Shown here one piece after another: positions 21,275-31,622 of a stretch of DNA of 64,000 bases. Each line of letters opens with the position of its first letter. The first letter of the stretch is position 1. The notes beneath the pieces are model-generated. The model was given only the letters and a program-made list of their open reading frames with translations, searched no databases and was not told the DNA's origin. Source of the DNA: Phytopythium helicoides (lineage: Eukaryota > Oomycota > Peronosporomycetes > Pythiales > Pythiaceae); the NCBI GenBank assembly GCA_024867545.1, contig JANFNE010000004.1, positions 310,001 through 374,000 of the forward strand, in the 5' to 3' direction. A program made the position numbers and the translations under genes.

Positions 21275-22219
21275 ATGTTCTCCACAACCAAGCTCGTCGC
21301 ATTCTGCCTGGTCGCCATCGCCGCCGCGTCCTTCACCGACTCCGTCCATGCCGAGGCCGAAGCCCAACAGACCTTCGGACTCCTCGCCGCGGCGCTCAAT
21401 CCGTGCAAGAACGGCGCCGCAACGGGTACAGCAGGCGTCAGCGGCTACGGCGGTCTCAGTGGTGGTGTGAGTGGCTACGGTCGTGTGAGTGGCTACGGCG
21501 GCATTAGCGGCTACGGAGGTGTGAGTGGCACAGCCAACGGTGGCGTGAGCGGCTACGGCGGCGTGAGTGGCACAGCCAACGGAGGTGTGAGTGGCACGGC
21601 CAACGGCGGCGTGAGTGGCACGGCGTCGGGTACTATCGGTGGCACCGCGACCGGCACTGCTTCCGGCACGGTCGGAGGCACTGCAAGTGGCACTGCAAGC
21701 GGAACCGCCTCGGGCACTGCGACAGGAGGCGCCAGTGGCACTGTCAGCGGCACTGCCTCCGGGACGATCGGTGGCACGGCCTCCGGGACGATCGGTGGCA
21801 CGGCCAGCGGTACCACTAGCGGCACGACCAGCGGCACGACCAGCGGCACGACCAGCGGCACGACCAGCGGCACGACCTCGGGCAACTCGTACGGCACCAC
21901 GACCACCGGCACCTCTTCGGGCAAAACCACAGGCGCCACAACCACAACCACTGGCACCACAACCACAACCACTGGCACCGGCACCACAACCACTGGCACC
22001 GGCACCGGCACTGGCACCGTGTCGGTGTCCGCCAACATCAATGGCAACGGACACGCGAGCGCCAGTGCGAACACCAATGGCGGTGTCTCGACGACTGCGA
22101 GCGGCAATGCTGGCGCGACGGCGAGCAACGGCGCGACGACGTCGACGAGCAATGGTGCTACTGGCACGACGACGACGACGACCTCGGGTGCGTCGCAGTA
22201 CCGCAAGCTCCGTGGTTGA
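21275..22219 (+). CDS. Secreted Gly/Thr/Ser-repeat protein, copy 4
   Basis: 314 residues, intact; signal peptide as in copy 2 (Leu at position 12), LNPCKNG, VSGYGG, GTANGG (one unit more than copy 2), GTASG and six SGTT units, Thr runs, end SQYRKLRG. It is nearly identical to copy 2 through the coding region and the last 20-30 nt before the ATG. Further upstream it matches copy 1 instead. The 3' flank is the 190-nt spacer shared with copy 3. Together with copy 3 it forms the inner part of the large inverted repeat. Confidence 0.8.
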   Translation: MFSTTKLVAFCLVAIAAASFTDSVHAEAEAQQTFGLLAAALNPCKNGAATGTAGVSGYGGLSGGVSGYGRVSGYGGISGYGGVSGTANGGVSGYGGVSGTANGGVSGTANGGVSGTASGTIGGTATGTASGTVGGTASGTASGTASGTATGGASGTVSGTASGTIGGTASGTIGGTASGTTSGTTSGTTSGTTSGTTSGTTSGNSYGTTTTGTSSGKTTGATTTTTGTTTTTTGTGTTTTGTGTGTGTVSVSANINGNGHASASANTNGGVSTTASGNAGATASNGATTSTSNGATGTTTTTTSGASQYRKLRG

Positions 22220-22406
22220 AGCGGACGTGGATCGTGATCGATGTATGTTTCTGCAGTCATTGCGTATAGTGCGTAACGGAGCCAAGCGAATTGATGTTGT
22301 CTTCACATGTTAGTTTGGAACAGTGCCTGATGCTTTTGAACCATTGAAATGATGTTATGCAGCTACATCCCAACGCATTGCCATGGAAAATTGCGCCGAT
22401 GTCTAC

Positions 22407-25400
22407 TCAGTGCAGCAGAGGGTAGTACACGTCGTTCTCCATGCGCTCCAAGTGGAGTGCATCGGCGCGGCGTTTGACTACAACGAGAGCGACGACGGCT
22501 ATAAAGGCGCTCGATCCGAGGAGAACCATCACTTGAGGGTGCTCATGTGCCGCAGATGAAGCTGCAGCAAGCATGGAATATGCTGAATTGGTCGAGGATG
22601 TTGACGAAGTGGTATACGCTTGGCTGGTGTTGCCACTGGTCGGTGTAGTTGAGGTGGAGGTCGCAGCACCGTAGCTGGTTGGGATATTACTATTCCCCGT
22701 GGAGTCACCACCGTAGTTGCCGTTATTGTTGCGATCGCTCGTTGAGTAGCCATCACTGGATGCCTTCACTTTGCCATTCACGGTGTCGAATGAATTGCCA
22801 GCACCGCCTTGGGTGTCGTAAGTGTTCGCAGATGTGGATGTGCCACCAGACACAGTAGTTTGACTGGAGTAGTCTCCACCCGAAGCTGGGGCTGAAGCCT
22901 GGTTTCCGTAAGAGTCGGTGTTCGTAGTTGCAGCACCACTGTCGCCGCCGGTATTACCGCCACCTGCGTTACCACCGCCGCTCTTGTAAGCGCTGCCGTT
23001 GTCCTTCAACTTGTCCTTCACGTTGTTGACCGTATTGCCAATTGTGTCAAGTGTGTCCCTGACAATGCCGGACACCTTTCCAACCACTCCACCGCCCGAG
23101 CTCTTGTTATCACCATTAGTTGCAGCGTAGCCACCGGTCGTAGTAGATGTGCTTTGACTATCATAGGCGCCACCGTTGGTCGTCGATGTGCCCGTTGACG
23201 CAGTGCCTTGGCCCCCGTATGTTCCACCAGTAGTTGTCGTGGTTGTTCCTTCTGTTCCGCTGTACGCCGTATTTGAGGATGTCGATTGCTTTCCGAACAG
23301 GTCCGTAGACTTAAAATTCGGGAGAGTGTTTGCCAAGAACGCGTATGCTCCAGAGTCCGTGCTTGTCGTGGTCTCACTGTTGCTGTAAGGGTTGGCATAA
23401 ACAACGCTCTCGGTGTCAGAGTCAGTTGAGCCTTCGTCGTCGTTATCGTCGTGGTGGTGGTGGTTGCCATGTGTACCATGCGACGTGGAGTCACCATAGG
23501 TCTTGGGAAATGGCTGGCACCGCATCAAGTCCTGAGAAGCGTCCGGAAGATTGAGCAACGGAACACAGCTAACTTCCATGTCGTCACTCGCGCAGCCTTG
23601 GCAGCATTCGGAACCCTCAGTTGTCAGCAAGGTGTCATATCCGTTCGAGGACACGATTGCACCACCACACGCTTCATACAGACCAGGCTGCGCAGATCCG
23701 GCACACTCGGTGTACTGGCAGTGATCAGCATGGGTGTCGAAGCATGGAGCTTTGCAATCTTGGATCAACACGGTCTTGGTGCATGTCGCGGAAGTACTGT
23801 AACCATTCGGACCAGAATACGAGAATGTGCAGTCGACTTGAAAAGAGGTGCTCGCTTCCGTTTGAGTCTGGTATACCATCTCGACACCAAATCGGCTGAC
23901 AATGTCGCCTCCTGGAACGCTAAACAGCAATGCACCCCCTGTGTCATCGATCATTCCGTAGCACTCCACTTGAGAGAGTGACAAGCCAGCACGCTCTGGA
24001 GTGTTCTCTAGTCCCGTGCTGCTGTGAAAGTCGAATGTGAGCTCAGCAAAGTCGCTGCCTGGGTACGCACAGATAGTACTGTTGTCGAACTTGGTAGCAG
24101 CAGTTGTTTGGTACCACATCTTGTCATAGTGATCGCACACAGAGATGACGGAGTGAAGGTGCAAGTGAACAGATGCCGTAAAAGTCAATACACGGCCGCA
24201 CTGAGTCCAAGCCTCGATGGTGATGGTCGTCTTCGGGCGGCTAAACACAATTGTCTCCTGTAAATCCGACCCGACTGGGAACGGGTTCCACGACTTCCAA
24301 CCCTCCTTTTTGTTCGGGATAGTATACCGCCAGAACACGTAGTCTTGGACATTGTATTTCGCCTCCCAGTCAAATTCCGCGGTGTTGAAGGAAAGGGAAA
24401 CGTTGAACAGCTCCGTCAACTTCTTCTCGTACGTGCAGCGTCCAGATTCAGTGTCGCCATAATTAGAGCATTCGAGAGAGTCGTGGATTTCCACAATCGA
24501 GTTGAGACCGTACGCCGAATTGCCAAGCGCAGCGAGCACTGCTTCAGTTGCATTCCTGATATCATCCCGAATGGAGACAGATCCAGTTGCCACATGCTCA
24601 CCATCCAAGACCAAGCACTGGTGGTGTGCGCACTTTTCATGGTCAGAGCCTGTGCCCGAGCACCGTTTCGTATCGTAGTCATATCCGCACTTGTAGTCAA
24701 TCCACCACTCGCGAATTTCGGTGTGGTAGTCGCAGCAACGTGTGCACTGATCCGGAGTTACTGGCTGGTCCTCTCCGTGGCAAGTCCCATCAGGCTTCGT
24801 AAGGGGGTTCACTTTCGACTTGCTGTTCGTCAAGTAATCCTCAACAACGACTTGTTCGTCAAAGCAAACCTGCCCCGCAGATTCGTACGACTCCGACTCG
24901 TCGCAATAGTCGCTATCATAGAATTTCCGCACCTTGAACGACTGGATATCGCAAGCGCTCCGCGATTTCATTGCACGCGTCGTTGGTAACATCCTTGCTG
25001 AATTCGAAGTAGTCCTCAATGTTTTCGTTGACTTCTTCCAGATTGTCCTTGGTCAGAGCAGCCGAGTTCGCGCACTTGCTGCCACTGCCAGTGCTCGTCT
25101 CAGGCTGTTCGTCGCCAACGCCGGCAGGACATGTGTGTGTCGTCCTTGGGCGGATGGAGTCAACGATCGAAATGCAACCGGGACACGACGCCGAGCCGTA
25201 GTAATCGTACGCGTCTAGCTCGAGCTGGTACTTGCCGTATCCGTGGAATCCAAGACTGTCAATGACGTCGTCACGATTGGAGTGATAATAGTGCCAGGAG
25301 TAATTTTTGTCGGACTCAGGTTTCCGAATTGTCGGCTGCGCGGTACGGTGTCAATGGGGGGTATGCTTCCGGCGCCTGGTAAGGCAGCTTTCCGTCCTTG

Positions 25401-26641
25401 ACAGCTGCGATGACATCTTCGTAGTTGTACACGGGATTATGCAGCTTGGTCACTGTGACTTCAACACGCGGAGCACCCTTGTTCACATCACCATTCTCAC
25501 GAGCATCCGCGACGTATCCGTCAGTTGGGAAGGGCACTGGCACCTTCCAGGACGTTGCGATACTCGAGAAAGTGCACACATCGATGGGCTCCCCAAAGAT
25601 TGGAGGGGTAGGCAGGCTGCAGATTTCCTTGCGGTATCCACTGCGCTTGTTCCACTCGCACTTGCACGGCGGAGGGTTGACTTCCACACATCCATTCGTT
25701 TCATCTTCTTCGTATCCGGCGGGGCAAGCGCAGTAGCACGAGCGACTGCCGTAGCCATCAACGTAGATGACGGGCACACCATTCTTCAGCACGCCTGCGC
25801 AGCTCATCTCGCGGGTGATTGTCATCGGGTTGTACAAAAATGCGTCGTCAACGCGATGAATCGCAGTGCAGTAGTCAGTTTGCTCAGTGCAGCAAGAACC
25901 GGACGAACACACGCGAAAGTTGATGGCACTGTCCACTCGGCGACCGTCTTCGTAAGTAAGAACAGTTTGCAGCGAGGTATCGTCGTCGACGAACGAGAAG
26001 ACCGCGTCGCAGGCTGACCCCGTGAGCTCTAGGTCGTCAAGTTTGTCGTAGACCGTACCAATGTTTCGAAGCAGCGCATACGTGTCGTCGTCTTCACCGT
26101 CGTCTTCGCCGTCGTCTTGGGCGAGGAGGCTGTAGGCGTCGTAGGTCGTGTCCTCTTCGTCGTCATCGTCTTCACCGGTCCGGTATGTGCTGCTCGGCAC
26201 AATCACGAACGACAGCACTATATCCTTGTATGAAGAAGTTGCCGCGACATCGAACAAGTTGGCACTCCATTGCGCGATTTTGCCGCATTCGTCGTAACTC
26301 AGCGAGCTGGAAATCAGCACGTGGATATGGACCGACGTGCTAGAGTACGTCGAGTCATCGACCACACAACTCCGTTGCTCGAAGGTGAGAGACAAGGGAT
26401 TCGAGTCCACCTCACTTTCTCCATCTCCTTCACTTGTCGAGTTTTGCGCTGCCGTAGTGTTGGAGCTCACGTCCTTGGAGTCCACCATGAGCAGGTCGAA
26501 CGGCACCTCCTCCCTCGAGGCCGCGAACGCGATGCCCTTGTGAGCAAACGACACCGACAGCTCGCGGTTGAGCTCAAGCTTCATGGCCGCGGCGACGCCG
26601 AGCTGCAGCGCCGCAGCACCCAGCAAGTACACGGCGCGCAT
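22407..26641 (-). CDS. Large Cys-rich type I membrane protein, paralogue 1, with long Ser/Thr/Gly stalk
   Basis: I do not recognise this family; paralogues 2-4 follow in tandem. The signal peptide is MRAVYLLGAAALQLGVAAAM. Next come a DLLM motif, an acidic N-terminal domain, a Cys cluster (CYCACPAGYE), WKVPVPFPTDGYV, the GYGKYQLELDAYDYY block with CPGC, RCCDYHTEIREWW, YKCGYDYDTKRC, ITIEAWTQCGRV, MWYQTT, CAYPGSDFAELTFD and CCQGC. Unique to this member is a stalk of about 270 residues rich in Ser, Thr, Gly and Asn, with an amphipathic helix (GKVSGIVRDTLDTIGN). It ends in one membrane helix and NDVYYPLLH. Total about 1,410 residues. Two one-base shifts are needed, near 25325 and 24965. Its 3' end is duplicated in inverted form at 18358-19077. 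Confidence 0.75.
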
Positions 26642-27592
26642 GGAGCTCCCCTAGCAGTTCCTCGTCGCTTGCTTGGCTGGTGACGCGCAAATCCGTGAAT
26701 GACACGCATCGAGCGCTATTCCTGGCCGCCGGTGGAACTGCCGAGCGTTGCAGCGGCCTCGAGGATCCCTTAATCCCTGCCAGCAGTCGCCGACGCTTGG
26801 CAACCGGCGCTGCCATGAGGAAAGATCGGAAGTGTGCGTCTCTTCAAGATCCGATGGCAAATAGAGAGCTGGGATTGGATGTAAATACAATTTTATTGCG
26901 ATTTAAGGTTTGTGATTGGATGAAAATTGTGGGGACACCAAACGACGCGGAAAGATATGGCATTGCGATAGACGCTCGAGGGCTTTGCCACGCAGGGCAA
27001 GAGCGCGCGACAGCTGAGCCTGGATCGCTCGTATGGGCATCTGGAGGCTGCGTGATCAGCTGCACCGCGAACGAGTGGCCTGGACGCGGTCTGCTAGAAG
27101 ATTTTGGTATCTTTGGGCGATTTCCGCCGACTGAGAGTGCTGTGTTGCGATCTTTCTCACGTCGCAGTTTGCCATTGATGCCTGAGGTGTCCGTGGCAGG
27201 AGAGTTTGTCGGCTAACCGCCAGCAAATGCGTTTTGTGTGGGGGTTTTGAAGTGGACGAGGAAACGGCTTCATGAGGTTCGTTACAATGGCGAAAACATC
27301 ATGATACTGTGTGTGAACAGCAAGGAAATGCAAGTGGCTGGAAGTTCGCCATGCGCAGCAGGTGTCGGCAAAGTTGGTAGACGTCGACACGTGAACTTGA
27401 GACCAACCCTTTTTTTTTTTGAGTCAGGAAAATTTGCAAAAGAGTATGAAGCCACGAGGAAAATGCAGTTATGATTGCCTATCGCGTGAAGAGCTACAAA
27501 TGCAGCGAACACTGCCAACTAGATGCTCTGTGACCAAACTCTGGAATAGCGCAGCAGCACCCAGATCGCGACATTGACTCTACACCTACCTC
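26642..27592. other. Spacer between paralogues 1 and 2
   Basis: About 950 nt. It contains ATTGG at 26873-26877 and 26917-26921 and a T10 run at 27411-27420. A 178-codon plus-strand frame crosses it without family resemblance. Presumably it holds the promoter of paralogue 1 and the 3' flank of paralogue 2. Confidence 0.4.
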
Positions 27593-30500
27593 CTAGTGCA
27601 GTAGTGGGAAGTACGCGTCGTTGTCGCTGATCTCCGTCTGGTGCGAGACGATACGGCGCTTGACAACCACGATAGCAACGACTGCGATGAAGGCGGCCGA
27701 TGCAACCAGGACCATTGCATCTGTATGTGGGGAGGCACTACCATCTGCGGCAGCAAGGGTGAAAGTTGCATGCGTTGGTTCGCAGCGGTAAAGATCTTCA
27801 GAACCATCCGGCAGTCCCAGAAGGGGAACACACATCACGACCTCGCCATCACCGCAGCCTTGGCAACATGTCTTCTCATCAGTGTCGAGGTACGACGACT
27901 CCGCTGTTGCTCGGACGATCGTGCCACCGCATGCGTTGTATAAACCGATGAGGCTGGTATCGTCGTCATCGTTATCATCGTCATTGCCATGACAGCCTTC
28001 CCAGTTGCAGACAGCAGTGTCTGTAATTGTAGGCGCATCACAGTCCTCGAGTGTCCAAGTGCGGCTACACGTCGTCGTGTCCGAGGTTCCAGCAGTGTTT
28101 GTGTACTCGAAGATGCAAGACACCGCAAACTCGGACCAGGGCTCGGTCGTCGCTTGGTTAACAAGCTCAATACCGATACGCTTGATCAGATCAGTGTTGT
28201 CGTGAGCGATAATCTCAACAGACCCGCGATCGTCCAAGCTGGCCGTGCATGTCACCTTCGAATACGCGAAGTGTGGCTCGTTGCGGTTGTATTGAAGCCC
28301 GATGTTGGCATGGTAGTCAAAGGTTAGCTCAATAAAGTCGCTCTTTGGGTAGGAGCAGAGTGTATCGGGCGCCTTATCAAGGGAAACACTTGACTGGTAC
28401 CACATCTGGTTGAACTCTGCACACACGTCGATCGGGGAAATCAAATGCAGATATACATAAAAGCTGTAAACGCCAACTTTGCCGCACTGGGTCCACGCCT
28501 CCAGAGTGATCATTGTCTCGTGGTTTGAGAACTTGATGAGCTTCTCGGTTACCCCTTCGTTGTGCCACAGGCGCCACTTTCCGTCGTCGATACGGAACCT
28601 CCAGAACACTACACTTTCGACGTCAGCACCGTCGACCTCCCACTTGAAGCTAGCCTGAGGATCAATCAAATCTGACAGCAGAGCTTCATAGCGGCACTCC
28701 GGAACATCGTTCGCGAGATCAGAGCACTTAAGACTACGGTGGATCTGGGTTTCCGCGTTGTATGTCTTTTGATCAATATCTCCGAGCACGTTAATACTTT
28801 CAGCCACGATGTCGTCCTTCACCTTTGGATTTGCAGTAACGAGAGAGTCTCCTTCAATATCTAGGCACTGCTGAACCGAGCACTTCTCATCCGCATTTCC
28901 CGTACACACACGAGTGTCGTAGTCGTATCCGCACTTGAAATCAGTCCAGTATTCGCGCAGCTCAGTTGCAAGGCTGCAACAACGCTGGCATTGCCCAGGC
29001 TTCACCGGTACTTCGTCGTTGACACACTTACGGTCCTTGCTGACAAGAGGATTTTTCTTCGCCTGCTTGCTATTAGAAAAATCCAAGACCATCGTCTCTG
29101 GCTGGAAGCACTGCTTGCCTTCAGGATAGGTAATCGAGTAGGAGCCGCTCTGACGTTTCGTAGATCGAGTTTCTTTTACGAAGAAGTTCTGCAGTGTGTA
29201 CTCTTGCTTATCACAGCGCTCGGTGTCCTCGCAGTAATCGTTCTCTGGCCAACTCGGCGTAGTTATAGAAGTTTGTGATGACTTCCTGCACCTTCTCTAG
29301 ATTTTCTTCGTTGAATTCAGGAGCGTGATCACACCAACCGTAGTTGTTTGGGTAGTCGCAGTAGGTTACTGGGCACTCCGTCGTGTGCTGTGGTCGAATC
29401 TTGTCGACGATCGCAAGACATCCTGGGCACTGCGCCTCAGCTGTGTAATCGTATGCATTCACAGCAATGTCGTACTTGCCAAAACCGGTAATTGGGACCG
29501 AGTCAAGAGCATCAATGCCATGCGCTTGGAAATCTTTCCACTCAAACGAATACGGACCGTTCACATCGGCTTCAGGTGTCTCCACAGGACTAACGCTAGC
29601 ACTGCTGTAGGTTCCAACGATATCGCCGATTTGCTTGGGCCACGTGCCGTAGCCAACAATCTTTGCCAAATCACCACGCTCGTAGATCGGGTCGCTCTTT
29701 CGGGTCACAACAATGTCGACACGGGGAGGGTTGAGCTCATCAGTGTTGTCACGATTGTCGGCGACGTATCCATCAATTGGATAAGGAACCGGAACCTTCC
29801 AGTTGGAAGCAATGCGGCTGAACGTGCAGGTATCAGCTGCTCGACGGATCTCGCGACGATATCCGTCTACATTCATCCACGGGCACTGGGTTGCCGGTGG
29901 GTCCACCGGTGTGCAAACTCCTTCAAGTTCAATGTGACCAGCGGGGCACGAGCAAAAACATCCAGTGGTGTGGTCCTCCTTGACATAGCGAATCGGAAGA
30001 CCATCGACCAGTACTCCCTGGCAACTGATATGCCTCTTGAACGAGAGCGGAGCATAAGCGAAGAGATCTACATCCTGGGAGATGGCAATGCAATCCGAGA
30101 GGTTTTCGTCGTCGCAATCTCCATCCTTGCAGACGTAGAACTGCACCGACTCCTGGAGGTGCAAGGATGCCTCAAAGCCCTGTACTTCGTCATACGATGT
30201 AGAGTCTGTCACAAACGAGATGATCGCTGTAGGGTTCAAATCAAGGCTCTTGAGCCCGTCGAGCGACGCAACCACCTGTCCAAATTGCTCAAACGGCTCC
30301 AGACGAGCAGCATTCACGCTCGCTCTGTCTTGCGCCATCAGTTGAGCATCTGCGATATCAAATCGCCGATCTTCACAGTCACCTGGAAGCATCGAAGTCG
30401 AAAAGGTTATGCTGTCACCGAAAGGCTTCTGGAGATCTGCAAGCCATGCCTGGATGGCACTCATCGTGGCCTCGTCGACGCATTCAGAGATGGCGACCAC

Positions 30501-30824
30501 AACGTCGACGTCTAGCTGACTCGAGTCTCCCCAGCTCTCGTCGACGGTGCAAGTGCGGTTGACAAAGTACGGCGAATCCTCGTATCCCGGCTCCTCGTAC
30601 GGTGCGTCCTCGCTGTCGTAGTATCCTACGTCGTTTGGATCTATAGCATCGTGTCGCTCAAGCCCCATGAGCAGGTCGACTGGCAAGTGGCGTTGTTCTT
30701 CCGCGAACTTCACGCTGGATTTTGCAGCCTTGGCAGCCAACTCTCTCATATTCTTGGCGACTGCTTCACCCACGGCAGAACATGTGAGTGCCGTGCCGAG
30801 CAGCAGCGAGCTCGACACCTTCAT
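27593..30824 (-). CDS. Large Cys-rich type I membrane protein, paralogue 2 (no stalk)
   Basis: About 1,077 residues. Leader MKVSSSLLLGTALTCSAVGEA, then LPVDLLMGLE, VVVAISECVDEATMSAIQAW, TSMLPGDC, IISFVTD, CFCSCPAGH, WKVPVPYPIDGYV, GFGKYDIAVNAYDY, QCPGCLAIVDKIRPQHTTEC, RCCSLATELREYW, KCGYDYDTRVC, ITLEAWTQCGKV, MWYQSSVSL and CCQGC, in the order shared by all four paralogues. The Ser/Thr stalk of paralogue 1 is absent: only about 25 residues separate the last Cys region from the membrane helix (AMVLVASAAFIAVVAIVVV). The tail ends NDAYFPLLH. One extra base near 29247 (gccagagaac) breaks the frame; removing it restores AELAEND, which matches paralogue 3. Exported and anchored in plasma or endomembrane by inference. 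Confidence 0.75.
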
Positions 30825-31622
30825 GGCAGTTCGTGAGCCTCGTTCACGCCACTGGAAACGCCAAAAAGGATGAAAAATCGGCCGGTGAACGCGACCAACT
30901 ACACCAGGTGCGCGCCAAGATCACGAATGAGCCCAACTGTGAATTGGGAGCCTGTCGGCGAGGCGTAGAGAGCCTCGCGACGATTTGAACAGGCGGCCGA
31001 TGACCCTCCACGCCGCCTGTTGGCTCATCACGGCACTCGTGCCACGCGTGCCACGACGGTCTCAACTGGCCAAAACGTCGCTATATTGGGGCTTCAGTAG
31101 TTGCGAGTCCTGCGTGGCACGGGTGGCACCGAGCCACCAGTCGCCACGAAGGCGAGCGGTCGGAGCCAAGCCGGCGCTTTGACGTTGCTGCGGCAGGTCA
31201 AAGGCCACGGGCAGTTATGAGCGCAATGGAGTGGTCGGTCAAACTGCAACAGGCGCTTGCGGGCTCATGGAAGTGAGGAAAGTGGCGAGAGGTTTCAAAA
31301 CGCCTGAATGGAGATCCGACGCCTTGGGAAGGCGCCAAAAGCTGATTGATAACATGTAGAGATCATGAGTGAAACATCATGGCAGCTGTCAAGCGAAGTT
31401 GTCGATGAGAATCCTCACAAACATAGCAGACACTTTTTTATGATGAAAAACCGAAGATGCGTGTATGAGAGAGAGAACTACTCGATACGGAAAACAAAGG
31501 ATAGGCATGGAGTGTTCACCTCTGGCTCACATCTTGCGTCAACGCGATCGATCTGCACTAGCGCCATTGTCTCCGGGGCAGCTGAGCTTCTACTCCTTCT
31601 CGTGGTCTGTCTGCTAGGCAAG
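30825..31622. other. Spacer between paralogues 2 and 3
   Basis: About 800 nt with no supported gene. Two near-identical words, gtgccacg(c/a), repeat around 31036-31050 and 31114-31128. Presumed promoter of paralogue 2 and terminator of paralogue 3. Confidence 0.4.

Larger units (their letters stand above)
18358..23125. repeat. Large inverted repeat with a unique 1.2-kb centre
   Basis: Left arm 18358 to about 20080, right arm about 21255 to 23125, in inverted orientation. Each arm contains, from outside in, the 3' end of the large membrane-protein gene, a shared 190-nt 3' spacer (19078-19268 and 22220-22406) and one Gly/Thr-repeat gene (copy 3 or 4). The centre (20080-21255) is the bidirectional upstream segment. 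That centre is itself an inverted version of the spacer 15434-16632 of the first gene pair. Arm identity is high by eye, with small indels; exact values need alignment. Confidence 0.85.
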
